64,000 nt of DNA from Acanthosoma haemorrhoidale (GCA_930367205.1 OV884009.1:82171189-82235188), one strand, 5' to 3'; shown: positions 37,115 to 49,568, counted from the first letter of the stretch. Translations and numbers: made by a program. The notes: generated by a model from the sequence alone, not told the origin.

Positions 37115-37665
37115 GTTGTAATAAAACTACAATCCTCCTTACTGGACAATGAGTAATTATGTTCAATGTTCTCATTCATACCAGATATACAATTCTTCAT
37201 TCACTCGCTCATTTATACAGTATTTACAAACAGCCAGAGACCTTCCAAATCCTCATGGCTGTCACCTCCCTCGCATGCAAAAGAGAAAGTTGAGTCTTGG
37301 GAAGTCCCCAACGCTCCACCATACGCTCAAGACATGACTGTTACGCATTTATAGCAGGTCACGAGGGCACTGCCGTTTTAGTAACCGAGGAGGATTATAG
37401 GGATGAGTGACGTAGTGCAAAGACTATGATAGGGCATTAGGGTGGTTGCATAGGTTACTATGGAATTTCATGAACTTGGAAGGGATAAGTTCGAGAATAA
37501 AAGGTATATTAAGATCGTTATGAAGGGTTTTTTTGCTGACGTAATAAGGGGCACTGACTATTATTCTCAGGACTTTTGATTAAAATGATACGCTTGATAT
37601 TCAAATTTTTTGCAGCCCCCCATAGCTCAATTTCGTAAGTCCAGTTCGGCTTTACTATAACTTTA
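37115..37665 (-). mobile_element. Jockey-like LINE 3' end, longer copy
   Basis: Minus-strand order from 37,665: PIWTYGIELWG-equivalent, SIQSF..KVL, SVTKPF/NKTLHND-equivalent, then the stop, full 3' UTR and AATAAAG-type end near 37,115. An internal deletion of about 100 bp lies near 37,320, where CTCCACCATACGCTCAAGAC joins two parts of the UTR. Frames are broken. Confidence 0.8.
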
Positions 37666-38034
37666 TTAGTATTAGTAATTTTAAGTATATTTTATTTTAC
37701 ATATTCATTTTTTTAATATTTCATACGTACTTCTTTGGAAGTTATCCATACTTTTTTTGTTTAAATTAAAATTAAATCCCCTTTTTTTCTGATCACCGTT
37801 AGAAGGAAGGTTATAAATATCGTTAGAATTAATTTAAGTTTTTTAATTCTTCGCTACTTCAATTATAAATGATTAATTGTAAAATGAATTGACTTTAACT
37901 TTTAGTTTGTTTATTAATAATTAGGTATTTAGTTTTAAATTATTAATCGTTGAAAATCTATATTAGTAGGGATTAATTTCAATGTATTTAATTTATTATG
38001 GACCATGTTTCATGTAGGCGTTAATATCTGACTC
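37666..38034. other. AT-rich spacer
   Basis: Nothing recognised. Confidence 0.5.
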
Positions 38035-38105
38035 CATTTATTGATAGGAATGTGTCCCGACAAGACACTGTTCAGGATGAGGTTCAGAGGTTCATAAAAA
38101 ATAAG
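38035..38105 (+). mobile_element. Diverged 5' leader of the 49-kb gag element
   Basis: ATCTGACTCCAT, TGTCCCGACAAGACACTGTTCAGGA and GAGGTTCA follow the order of 49,043-49,110 with about one change in four. The G- and C-rich sequence beyond (to about 38,400) does not align obviously. Confidence 0.5.
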
Positions 38106-39009
38106 ACCAGTTTTCAGATTTCGAGCGAGAGATCGGCAGCGTAATAGGTACAAGTCGTCAGAGGTCTGCTAGAGGCTGTGAGGCAAAGTGCCGTCGTAGA
38201 GGTGTGGCATAGCGAGAGTAGATTAGCGGAAGGCTGAGTGGGCTTACTCCCAGGGCCCGGGAGGATCGCGACTTTCGAGATGCAGAGACTGGAGAAGAGT
38301 GAAGAGTGAGCCTACCAGGGCCAAGTGGCCCTGGTGTAAAGTCAAGTAGTGTGGCTGTGGAGACTAAGAAACAGAGTGTCCCTTCAGGGCGAAACTTACC
38401 GATATAAATATTGTAACCCCCCTCCCTTGTGGAAGGCGCAGTCTGTCTGTAGGTGGTCTGTTTTATTATCCCGTTGGTCCAAAAGGGTGTGCTTTATGAT
38501 GTAACACCTACCGAGCGATCGTGACCACTCGGTCCCCAATAGGACTGTTTATTGCATGGCTTTTAGATTTTATGACTGCCGGAAGTGACTGAAGGTCTGC
38601 CCGTTCTATTTATGGCAGTCAGGTGGCTAATTCTCTTAGGTTTATTGCCGTACCCTCCATCCTCTGTTACTTGTTTTTATCTCTGCCGATCCCTCTATGA
38701 TTTATTACCAGAAGTTACAGAGATTTGCATTTCTATTATAATACATTATGAACCCAAGTGTAGGGTAATTTACATATATTTAGCTCTTCGCTACAAGGTA
38801 ATTAAGGGAAATGAGGTTGTTGCATGGTCAGTAAATAATCACAAACCTGTTTGCAACTAGTCCATGATTCTGTTGGAACAAACCTAAGGTTTGCTTACTA
38901 TGTCTATTTTAAATGAAACTTAGCTCTGGTTATCTTTTCCATCATTTTTTCTTTATGGCTGAATCTTAGTGCGAATTTTCCCCTATGGTGTGGTTTTACC
39001 TGCCTGTAA
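38106..39009. other. GC-richer unassigned stretch
   Basis: 38,110-38,580 is unusually G-rich for this window. It includes the imperfect palindrome CCAGGGCCAAGTGGCCCTGG (38,313-38,332). A 91-codon ORF at 38,585-38,860 (+) is unrecognised. Confidence 0.35.
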
Positions 39010-39272
39010 TACACTGACCTACAAAAAAAGTGACATATTTAGAAAAATTTAAATATTTTCTTTCCTAATAAATAGATTCGTTTCGGCCTTCAATTATTTT
39101 CCCATTAATATAAAAAAGTTTTCAGTAATTAGGGGCTATAAATAGGAAAGAAAACCACAATAAATATTCAATAAATTTATTTTGAAAAAGTATACAGAAA
39201 TTTCTATTTTGATTCTTTGTCTAACTAATCTCTAAAAAGTTATTTTTTGCTTTTTTTTTATTTAAAAAAAAT

Positions 39273-39600
39273 TGGTTTTGACGGTCAAGCAAGTAGACCG
39301 TGTTGTTTCTTTGGTTGAAGATGGTAGAAGGCAAATATATGTAGCCCGTGCGTTAGTTTTACCTGAAACTACTGTTCGAAAAGCAATCACATGTTAAGCC
39401 AGGTTTGTGCAATCACAGACCTGGATCAGCTCGGACGGAGCGAAGAGATGACCGGTTTATGGCACTATATATACGCTTTGGAATCGGTTTTCAACTTCTA
39501 ATGAGACAGCTCAACTTCTTCGTACAACTCGGGGAGTAGCAATATATGCTATATGTGTTGACCAGAGAACATCGTAGAGCTCTGAGCTCGCCATCGTAAG
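39273..39600 (+). pseudogene. Tc1-like transposase, N-terminal DNA-binding half
   Basis: Readable as LTVKQVDRVVSLVEDGRRQI, ARALVLPETTVRKAIT, and after a frameshift ARTERRDDRFMAL, then FSTSNETAQLLRTTRGVAI and a RREHRRAL-like end. This is the paired-like bipartite helix-turn-helix region that binds the element ends. It stops before any catalytic residue, and the sequence between 39,600 and 39,850 does not continue it. Confidence 0.75.
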
Positions 39601-39853
39601 TTAAATAATCTTGTTCGAAGATAGTATTTTAAAAAACTTTATTATAAATAACAATCAAAACACTGGTATATATAAATGTTAATGAATTACAGCACTAGGA
39701 CATCTTTGGCTAAGGCTAATGGACAAGTTTGAGGTTCTGGATGTGGGTTGCTATAGGCAGGTAGTCTAGGACTAGGGGAAGGGTTGTAAAAGAACAAAGG
39801 AAGGGTAGACCGTATGTCTCAACTGAAGTACACATTTCAGCTAAAAGCGAATA

Positions 39854-40160
39854 TTATATAACTGTAGAAATTCCACACCAAGCTCTCCCAGTTACATTAC
39901 ACTCAGCGTAACGCTCACCAGACCATCGGCAAACTTTCATCCGTTCATCTGTTGTACAAAGAATGAATCGTGACTCATCTGGAAACAGCACGTTGCTCCA
40001 TTGGTTTTCAGTCCACATTAGGTGTTCCCGAGGGAATTCCAAACGAACTCTACGATGTCAACAGGTCAACAGTAGCCCTGATGCTGGTCTCTGCGGGTCC
40101 TATCGAAACAGTTTCGGCACATATTGCTACTCTCCGAGTTATACGAAGAAACAACAAATA
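39854..40160 (-). pseudogene. Tc1-like transposase, start of catalytic domain
   Basis: On the minus strand FLRITRRVAICAETV matches the end of the N-terminal half, followed by a jumbled segment and then FPREHLMWTENQWSNVLFPD and ESRFILCTTDERMKVCRWSG. NVLFPDESRF carries the first catalytic Asp (SDESRF is usual). The later Asp and Glu are absent. The orientation is opposite to the N-terminal half at 39,273. Confidence 0.8.
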
Positions 40161-40484
40161 ACACGAGCTAGCTACTTGCTCAACCGTCAAAACCATTTTT
40201 TTAAATTAGAATTTTAAAAAACAACTTAAAAAAAAGCTTTTGCTAAATTTTTAAAGATCAGTTTCACAAGGAATCCAAATAGAAATTCTGTACAATATTA
40301 TTAAAATTAATTTTTTGTATAATTATTGGGGGTTTCCTTCATATTTATAGCCCCTTATCACTGAAAACGTTTAATATTAATTAAAAAATAATTGAAACCC
40401 GATATAAGTTTATTTGATATTTATTTTATATATTTGAATGTTTCTAAATGGTTCAATTTTTAGTGCCGCAGTGTAATAAAAAAC

Positions 40485-40550
40485 CAATTAATTTCATTGT
40501 GCTTACTCAAGTGTCCGTTTGACGAAGTGACGTTGACTAGAATTTAATTT
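40485..40550 (+). repeat. Short dispersed repeat (partner at 21,040-21,110)
   Basis: Same block as the partner: ATTGTGCTTACT, AAGTGTCCG, GACGAAGTGACG, TTGACTAGAATTT. It begins just outside the Tc1-like element. Confidence 0.65.
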
Positions 40551-40904
40551 AAATTAGACCGTCTACTTTTTTTGTGAGGCAATGTAATGTACACTAATTA
40601 AATTAAATTAAAATTTACAGTGTCTAAAAGTTAATCATTTAAAAAAATGTATGTCTCACCAAATATTTGTTATTATTGATATTAACTCAGCAGTCAATAT
40701 TTTGATAACTTAAATTCAAATAAATAACACACGAAAACTACATTTGAATATTAATTATATTTTTATATAAGGTAATAAAAAATATATTGACAACAGTCGA
40801 AAGAATAAAACAATGCACCTGCAAATGATAGTATCATTAAATTCATTATCATACTCAATCATTATTGAATATCAAATTAGTAACTTGATTTTTAATTTAT
40901 TTAG

Positions 40905-41450
40905 ATAAAATTACAATCTGCCTTTTTATTAGGCAATAAGTAATTGAGATAAATGTTATCATTCATAACATATTTACAATTCATGATTCACTCGCTCATT
41001 CATACAATATTTACAAACAGCCCAGAGGCCCCCCAAGTCCTCATGGTTGTCACCTCCCTCGCGTGAAGGAGGAAGCGGAGTCTTGAGAAGTCCCCCACGC
41101 TCCTACATCAGCCGCATCACTGAATAAGAGCCAGCGGAGGCTGACCAAGAGCGCGCGAACCACAGACGCTCAGGACATGATTAGAGAAACTGGCCGTTGC
41201 CAGGACTCCCACTAACACTTAGTTATAGCAGGTCACGAGGCCACTGCCGTTTAAGTATCCGAGGAGGATTATAGGGATGAGTGGTGCAGTGCAATGACTA
41301 TGCTAGGGAATTAGGGTGGTTGGATAGGTTACTATGGAATTTTATGAACTTGGAAGGGATGAGTTCAAGAATATAGGGTATATCCAGATCATTGTGAAGG
41401 GTTTTGTTGCTGACGTAATAAGGGGCATTTACTATTGTTCTCAGGACTAT
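40905..41450 (-). mobile_element. Jockey-like LINE 3' end, well preserved
   Basis: The minus strand reads from the ORF2 tail (KTLHND-equivalent at about 41,400), through the LLAQSLHCTTHPYN-like end and the stop, across a full 3' UTR to the TAATTTTATC end at 40,905. It is one of the longest continuous 3' UTRs here and aligns with 6,423-6,917 nearly end to end. Confidence 0.85.
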
Positions 41451-41649
41451 CTCCAAAAATTAATGAAAACTATGCAACAGCTCCAACACATCAAAGCTTG
41501 TATTGGTATGAGGTGGACATAAAATATATTATATTCCATGTTGTTTAGAAAAGTTTTTTGTATAACACAGGCTTGTAAATGAATTGTCTTTTGATTACAT
41601 ACGAAAATTGATTACATTAAAGTTAAGTTACAAGTTACAATTATTTTTT

Positions 41650-41885
41650 GCTGAAAAATTACCAATTAGGTATGCAATTATGGATAAATAGAATAATGAA
41701 TTTAAATGTACTACCATTCACAGGTGGGTTGTTTGCTCTTTGGATTGTTGCCAATTTTATTATTTTAGAGCAAAGTTTTTATGTGTTGTTTTTGTGTGTA
41801 ATTTCTTTAAATTTTAGTTCTTACGATGCCTAAATAGCCGAAACGTCGACTGTTGATGTAATATCATTAATAAAATATTTTTAGA
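41650..41885 (+). repeat. Dispersed repeat with CGAAACG hairpin (partner at 18,935-19,195)
   Basis: Shares AGGTATGCAAT, ATAATGAATT, GTTGCCAATTTTAT and TTTAAATTTTAGT blocks with its partner and ends in GATGCCTAAATAGCCGAAAC (41,825-41,844), followed by GTCGAC. The 61-codon ORF at 41,648-41,833 lies inside it and is not conserved. Confidence 0.6.
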
Positions 41886-43639
41886 GAGACTTATAGCTTT
41901 TTGAAAAATTTAACTTTCACATAGTATAAATATTATATACAGGTGTATTGGAGTGTTGCCCTTTTAAATATGATAATTTTAGTTTTTTGTGCATTATTGT
42001 GACGACACTGCTGAGGATCACATCTCACCCCAACGAGTAGTGCGCGTGCGTGTTTGTGTGGGTGGAGGTGAGTCAATTGAATCCAGCCAGTCAAGCGGGT
42101 GATTTTTATTGACCAACCATGTGGACATAAATAAATAAAAACATTTACACCATCCCCCAAACTAACCAGTCCCATACACACTCCACTTCACTACCATCAC
42201 TGAGAGTCGTTTTATGTTTATGACTAAAATGTGTATAAACCCAATTACTAAATAAACGATTGGCCATATACGTGGTATGGGTTGGTCGCCTTCCGCGTAA
42301 GTTATTTTTTTGATGATAGTGAAAAAACAACTCTTGTATTGATGACCAAAAATTCTGGTTTATTTTGTTGTAACTTTGATACAAAAAGTCAAAGCACTAG
42401 CTAATATTATTAGTCATCAAGTCATTCTTTTGACTTTGACTCGCCAAAAATAATAGGAAAAGAAAAGTAAAGTTTAGAATCCATCCACATAACTAAAAAT
42501 ATAGTAAATATAGTCAACTTTGAAATAGATGAAAATATTATTAATACAGGCAAAAAAGTACCAAAAACCTACCAGCAAAAAAAAAAAAGAAATTAGCCCG
42601 TTAATGAAACTTGGTAAAAATATTTCATTTGGAATGGGAACGAATAATCAAAAGAGTATAAAAATTAATAAAAATCGCTATGGCGGAAGAGGGTTTTTTT
42701 GGGGGGGGGGGTGTTAATTCTGAAATTATTTTTGGAACAATCTAGGCAAGTGACGGTTGGTTTATGTGTACTTTTTGGTACTGGACCTAAAGGAAGCGTT
42801 AAGAAAACAATAACCTAAAAATGTTGTACTCATTTTAAAGTAAAAAATTCGATATTATTTATTATGTTGATACTAAACAAGTTCCTTGCCGATCTGAACA
42901 TACTCACAGTAAGTGAATATCCCTGGCAACACTTAACAGAAAAAACACGCTACTAAACTGTGGGTGTAGTATTTCAAGTTGACTTGGAGCTCCATTAGTA
43001 CATTGTCAAAATGAAGATTCCTTACGTATGTTCAATCAAATGTTCATTTATATTATTCGACATCTGCTGGCGGTCAATGTCTGAATTGTCTACTAAAACT
43101 GTCTACAAGCAGCAGACAAATTTCAATTTGGTAACAGAAATTTTTATGAGTGTATCTTTGGTGAGAGTTTTTGCTGAAGTTACCAATCTCCCGTATTAAG
43201 GATTTTCAGAAGGTACAGTTTTTTTTTGTTTCAGTTTGAGAAGGGGCAAATTCTTGGTGAGTTGTAATTTGTTGAGCTGGTTGGGTGTAGCGAGGGTAGT
43301 TGATGATGCACATTCCTAGGTTTTGGATTCTTTCAAATTTACAGTACAGTGAATGTATTACACGATATTATTACAGTTTGAAGTTGCTCCTGTGGCTCAA
43401 GAAGACGGTATTTATCAACTATTACCTCATAATCCTAGTTTTCTCCTCAATACAATGGAAATATAAACTAAATCAGGTAATACTGGCTTCTTTTAATATT
43501 TAATGCTTTAACAATACAAGCATTTCAACTTATTTACAAGCATTTGGTTGTATAAATAATAATTTAAATTAATAGCGACATCTGATTTTAATGAAAATAA
43601 ATAACTCCGTGTAACACATACTAAAGGGGTATGGGCCTA
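41886..43639. other. Unassigned stretch
   Basis: Two overlapping minus ORFs at 41,933-42,384 are unrecognised. A run of about 11 G follows T8 at about 42,694-42,712. Otherwise AT-rich. Confidence 0.4.
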
Positions 43640-44360
43640 AGAAAGAGCCTTGGTAGTGGGCCTCCATAGTTTTAATATCCTGGTGAAATCTTTCGCCTCG
43701 TTCCTCACTGGGGTCTCCTTAAGACCCCAGTGAGGGGGTAAATAAAGGTTTTAGGAAAACGGTCTAAGTGGCTGTGTAAATAGGGCACCTTAATGCTCAT
43801 GTTACGCCCAAGGGATTTGAAACAGTTAAGCATCTCGTTTACCAAATCAATAAAGTTTTCAGATTTGCGATTGCTCAGTTGTTCCTACTACTGCAACAAA
43901 TGAAGTCCAGGCTTATGTCTCATTTATTGAATTTACGAAGGTAGGATCCTTAACGAGTGGCCTTATTTGTGGGCCTTCAAATATTCCTGCTTTAACTTTT
44001 TCCGTACTCAATTGAGGCATTTTCCTCCCTATATATGCAAAGCATGATCCGTTCTTATCAAGAGCTTGTACAAACTGCTATATAAGGCCTTTAAGCTTTA
44101 TATACAGAGGAGGAAAAATGATTTTCTCTCGTTCAACTAAGAAGTAGTTAGTGACATTATTTCTCCCAACGTCCATGTTTTTTCTCCTAGTGCCCTATCC
44201 CAGAGGCACAAGCAAGGATATTCGGCGTAGCCACTTTGCTGTCCAAAGAGAAATTTTACCATTTTTAAGTCCACATAAATCATCCATATCATCTTCATAC
44301 TTTATCTTCTCCAAGACCAAATCTATGATGTTATATTCTTCTTTCATTTTCGTTGTGTGA
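43640..44360 (-). pseudogene. Decayed copy of an uncharacterised multi-copy arthropod gene (GERFHQDI motif)
   Basis: Read on the minus strand: KMKEEYNIIDLVLEKIKYED, MDDLC, DLKNGKIS, then in broken frames LRRISLLVPLG, KNMDVGRNNVTNYFLVERE, RPYIAVCTSS, LDFICCSSRNN, CLTVSNPLGVT and finally EERGERFHQDIKTMEAHYQG. This order, ending in GERFHQDI..ME..YQG, matches a protein that I recall as highly repeated in arthropod genomes, usually annotated only as uncharacterised and likely carried by a mobile element. About ten stops or shifts are present. The biochemical role is unknown. Assignment rests on memory of the motif order and should be tested by search. Confidence 0.65.
43704..43734. repeat. Perfect 13-bp inverted repeat
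   Basis: CTCACTGGGGTCT and AGACCCCAGTGAG are separated by CCTTA. It sits inside the pseudogene just before the GERFHQDI codons and introduces a stop, so it looks like a local inverted duplication. Confidence 0.9.
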
Positions 44361-45679
44361 GCAATTAGTATTGAACCCTATTTATTCCCATTGTGTGTTT
44401 ATTCGCTTTGAACTGTCAATAAATAAGCACCAATCATCTGAAAAATAGCCTGGAAGACCCATTTTTTCCAGGGTTTTTTTTAGTGACAAAATACAAGTTT
44501 GTTTTCTTGAGAGAAGAAGGGTGGTAGCAGACCCTTTTAGAAAACAGCAGAAAGAGGGGAGATCCTTGTATATGTGATTTAGAGCTGCACAAAATGGAGT
44601 TAGAACTACACATTTCGTGTAGAACTGCGCAATAAATAAAATTTGATCTAAAAAAGTAGAGAAGATAGAAAATAACTGATTTCATATTTAGAATCAGCAC
44701 CCTAAATGTTCGTAAATTCAGTTCTAAAATCCGGGGCACAAAAAAAAAATTTCTTGTAGGGCTGTGTTAGTTTTAGTCAAAAAACCTCGTCTGAACTCTC
44801 AGTGAAGAGCCTGAATTTCAGTCCAGCTATTTTTTTTAATAACTTTTATTTATCTTATTTTATGTGACTTAAATTAATTTATACAGCCGTGAGACACTAG
44901 TGTGCCTCTAATCTATAACTAACTCATAAATCTAAAATTTACAATACTTACTTATTTACATATAGGGAGACAGAATGGCAATATTTCGCATCTAGTTAAC
45001 TAAATTTCCTTGCATATAGTCTAAAGTTAGAGCATCTCCCTTCAACCTTAGCAAATTTGAAAAAAAAATTTGCTTTTCCATCTTGTGTCTTGTGCAATCT
45101 TCAGGCAATTTCCAACTAGTAGACCAGAGACTGTCATTTTTAGTTTTATTTACGCATATCGATCTCGTTTCTACTTATTAGTTTTTCTTTAAGGTAGGAC
45201 TTTAAATAGTTTATTTTCTGTCATGGGCTCATAAACGAATCAGGCTAAACAGAACAATACATGGCTGGATATTCTGACTATACAGTATTAGTATCTCTTA
45301 TTTCTGCTGCAACATTCTTCGTTTGTGTATAAAATTCAGTTAATTTTAACTTCTTGAATTCTATATCATTTTTTTTGTAAATGATTTTATATTAATGGAT
45401 TGTTCCAGTACCAAATTTCAATTATTATCCTTCCTTATGTCATAAGTGCATTGGGGTATACTTATATTGAATAATATAGTAATGGTGCTGTTTCTATTAT
45501 CACACCATTCATTGTAACAAAGAGTTTGTGAATATAATTGAATTCATTTTAACTTTATTTTTTTGTGTCTTCTATTTAATTAGTTTTCATATTTATGGAT
45601 TGTTATCATTCCTTTTTCTTATTAATTACATTTAATGAATATTTTACAGTTATAATGGACTATTAAGCGCACGACCACC
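44361..45679. other. Unassigned AT-rich stretch
   Basis: A 101-codon minus ORF at 44,434-44,739 has no motif that I recognise. It is adjacent to the pseudogene and could be part of the same decayed element. Confidence 0.35.
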
Positions 45680-45745
45680 TACCTCTGTTAGCTAGTTGAC
45701 TCTCCTGGCAGTGGAGAGTTCAATTCCTTCCCCGGATCTGGTGTC
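45680..45745 (+). mobile_element. tRNA-like SINE head
   Basis: Box A-like GTTAGCTAGTTGAC is followed about 30 bp later by box B-like GAGTTCAATTCC, with an intervening CTCC/GGAG stem-like element. No full acceptor stem is seen, and the sequence after about 45,780 is AT-rich, as for a SINE body. Confidence 0.5.
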
Positions 45746-48700
45746 CACTACCTTTTGGGTATTAATCAATTTTAATGTTTATGGTTTACCTTGATTTCAT
45801 TTCGCCAAAACTATGTCACTTGCGTATTTAAATAGTCATTGTGGCGTCAGTGGCATTGGCCATGTTTTCCAATAATCTCGATTGAGTTCTTCCCTGAGCT
45901 TGGCAGCTTCAAATGCAGACGAAGATGATGTAACCATTACGTCAGTAAAGTTCCCCCTCCTACGAGTTATCTTCGACTAAATAAATTAGTTGCCATCTTG
46001 GTCTGTTCGGCGAAACCCTTTCGTTTCAACAGAATCAGATGATCGGGTTACACGATGTGTTTACGTAATACGGAATGAAACAATAAACAAGGAAAGTGTG
46101 TTTCTGGGACCATCTTCACTTCAAATGCTTCATGGGTTTCTTGCCTACTTTCGGTCCAAGTGATCATGACTTTAATCCAGGGATATTTAAAAACGGTGAG
46201 CCTCAAAGCTAATTTTTCTTTTCTTTTGAACATGAATATTAATAAAAACAATTTAAATTAGAATATCCATCAAGCATGAACTATAATTAAAATAATTGTA
46301 ATCCTTAATCATGTGATACTGCTTAGTCAATAAACTTTTTGTTGGAAACTTTTATCGAAGTATTTTTATAATATAAATAAGCGACTTGTTTTTTTATAAT
46401 ACTACTAAGTGTAATTGATTGTTATTTCATTCATAATTGTTGAATTTTACTCTGGGTAAAAACCTAAACAGGCAAATTTTGGAATATTCTATAATAAGAA
46501 ATATGAGTATGGTACTTTACGACTTCCTCTTATATAAAAAAAAACACAAAACTTACATTTTGTCGATCATGACCTCAATATATTTTTCATGATAATCAAA
46601 TAAAAAAATATATGATTTTTTTGAATTCCTAGTAATTAATTAATCATTTTTAATCATGTCCTATGGAACTGCATTTTTCCTATTTTGAAACATTAAATGA
46701 GACCTTCCATGTAAAACTCTGACGTGATCAGATATTGTTTGGGGTCACGAAGAATGTTCGAACTATAATAACAACAAAATTGTTTATTCCACAACATTAA
46801 ATGATAAATTTCACAAAATATTTTCAAACACTTTAAAAATGAATAAATCTATGTGTTAATCTTTTATAGATTGTAAACATCAAATTAAAAAAAAAAGAAG
46901 CCCTACAAATAAACGTTAAATTCATAATATAATAACAATTTGAAACATATCATCCATTTTTTGTCTTACCTAATGCTATGCGATATTTTATTGAACATTT
47001 TGTGAATATTTTTTGGAAATCATGTGCAATATTTCAATAATAATATACCTACCAGAAAATTAAAAAATACCAAAAAAAAAAAACGGGTAACTTAAGTAAA
47101 AAAACAAAAGTACTTTTCTTGTAATTTCAAGCTAACTACACAGTTTGGTGGACTACAGTGTCATTTGGTGTTTTTTGTAAGTAAGTAGTTTAGTAACTTC
47201 TTTCTCAATATAATAAGAGTAGTTTAGTAACGTACGTAAGTAGTTTAGTAACTTCTTTCTTAGCTCTATTGTTCTAGAGTACTCTTGAAGATGTACTTTT
47301 CTTGAAACAGGCAACTGTCGGTTCCGTTGTACTCCATTTTTAGAATGTTATTTTGTACTGTACTAACTCATTACCGAGATTATACATTTCTTTACGAACA
47401 TAAAATTTATTAGAAACATAAAAAAAAATTGCACCCATAATATTTCACCTTGGATCTTAACATGGATAATAATAGTCTATTAATACATTAAGTAACCAAT
47501 AAATCCCATTAATAAAACTAGCTGATGTAAGCAGTGCCCTTGTCTTTTGTTTCCTCGCATAAAAGTTTTTATTGCTACTTACTTTTTGTTAAGTCAATAA
47601 TGAAATATAATTAATAAATTAATATAAACACGAGATATTAAATGTTATAGAAACACTATCAATGGTCGCGATTATTAATTAATTCAAATGATTGTGAAAA
47701 AACAACTCAGTATATTCAATCGAGCTTTCATATTATTTGTTAATCTCGGAAAATCTACGTGCTAAAAATGGAAACATTTCTATCTTATTTTTTTTTTTTA
47801 TTCTAAGCTATTCATTAAAAAGACTCAGGATTTTTTCTTTTAAAGCTTTTAATTTTAAACTATCCTTTGGATTACAAATCGCACTGCCAATTTAAGTTTA
47901 ATGATGCATTGGAATCAAGTTTGATTTATTTCATTATACTCGAATTGAAATGGTAAAGACTACCTTAAAGTCAATAATTTTCTAAAAAATTAACGTCGTG
48001 GTTGTAAAAAAACAAAAAAAAATTAATATTAATTACTCTGTTCTTTGAAACTTCTAGATGTTTAAGAGGCAGAAACCAAAAAGACGAAATGTTTATTTTT
48101 TAGAAAAAAAAATATAAAGCAAATAATTACAAGTGAAATAATTCATAAAAACATGTAAAATAAAATGAAGTAAATAACAATATGAAATGGTTTGGGAATG
48201 GAATATAATATGTTAGAGAATAAATACCGTTTAAATCTAGCCAGTATGATAAAAAAACTATATAGCTAACTGGTATATTACAATACCAAGATCAGAAAAA
48301 AATATGTAAATTAAATTATCCTTTCACCAGTGTAATGGAGGGATGCGCCAATTTTTTTCACTTCCACCCCCCTCCCCCTAAAGAAAACGTAACCACACTT
48401 CGTTACAAGTGTTCCTGTCTTAATATTTTCTTTAATCATCTAGCTCCCAATCAATTAATATCATATACTGCAATTGGTATACAATCAGTAAGACACTAAC
48501 TTAGGCGGCTGTCAAGTGATGTAGATAATTACTGAATATCTGCGGTTTCACTTAAGCGAATGAATAGCCACTTTTCTTATTTAGCAACTTTATTCTCCCT
48601 GACAGCTGAACAAAGGGATTCTATACTTTAGACCTTCTTTAAATAGTTCTTAGGATAATTTATATAATCATTATTAGGGCTACGTTGAGCTTGAGATGTT

Positions 48701-48896
48701 ATGTTTAACCTTCGTAATACCATGGGGGTAGTTGACTACCGCACTCTCCATTTTTGTTGTGAAAACTTGAAAAAAGGGCTTAAATTTTGATGAAGTTTTT
48801 CTTGAACTCTCATGAACTAAGTGAGTAAGTTTCTGTGAAATTTACTAAGACACCATAATATACGGTGTCGGATTCAGATGTGTGAGTGTTTCCCCA
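45746..48896. other. Long AT-rich stretch
   Basis: A balanced patch at 45,800-46,060 has no readable protein. A short direct repeat containing AGTAGTTTAGTAACTTCTTT lies at 47,184 and 47,240 with a partial unit between. No gene-like frame. Confidence 0.5.
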
Positions 48897-49568
48897 AGGT
48901 GGGGAGGAGACTCCCACCGCGGACTAGGGTCGCTACAACTTTAGCCGCCGTCCGGTAAGCACCTAGAAAGAGATGAAACCGGTGGACCTGTGGTATTTCA
49001 CCCTTGCTGGAGGCCTAGTCGGCGGGCAGCTTAATTCGCATTGATCTGACCTCATGAGATCTTAGAAGGTGTGCCCCGACAGAGCACTATGTTCAGGAGA
49101 AGAGGAACAGGTAGGTTTATAGGTAGTTTATGTGGTCTTGAGTACGGCTCCAGCGCTCGAAGAGAAAGGACATGCGGTTGGGCTCCCGGAGATTATCCCC
49201 ACTACCTCTGCAGCCCACTCCTGACTTCAGTCGGTGCCCGGCGGTCAACGAGGCAGCTGCTTTTTTAAGCCGCTCCCGACCTTGTTATTGGTAAACAACT
49301 ATTACTAGCCGGTTTTTTTCTAAGTCCTTACCCCCTCGGATTAGTGGACTTAGAAAAAAAATTTCGTTAAAGGACAAAAATTTTTATGCTTGTGATATAT
49401 ATAATAGTGATAGTTTACAATAGTTTATTTTAAATTAACATTATATACATACATTTAGGATAATTTTATATTACTTTTTCTTTCTTTTTTGTAATCTTTT
49501 TCCTTGCGGAGAAAGATTGAGATTTAGCTGAATACTCTTTGTTTCTGTGCATCTTCACGTTAGGTAGG
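48897..49568 (+). mobile_element. 5' leader of a gag-bearing non-LTR element
   Basis: G- and C-rich leader. The section 48,897-49,110 matches the inverse of 52,420-52,632 (shared GGCCTAGTC.GCGGGCAGCTT, GATCTTAGAAGGTGTGCCCC and GAAGAGGAACAGG). An AT-rich interruption at 49,320-49,500 separates it from the ORF. Confidence 0.65.

Larger units (their letters stand above)
39012..40473. mobile_element. Tc1-like fold-back element with long inverted ends
   Basis: CACTGACC at the left and the inverse of CACTGCGGC at the right are each flanked by TA, the Tc1/mariner target duplication. The outer 285-300 bp on each side (39,012-39,297 and 40,171-40,473) are inverted repeats of each other with moderate divergence. 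The inverted repeats reach into the transposase start (TTTTGACGGT then CAAGCAAGTAG on the left, and the equivalent on the minus strand at the right). Thus both ends are 5' ends. Total length, about 1,460 bp, is normal for Tc1. Confidence 0.7.
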
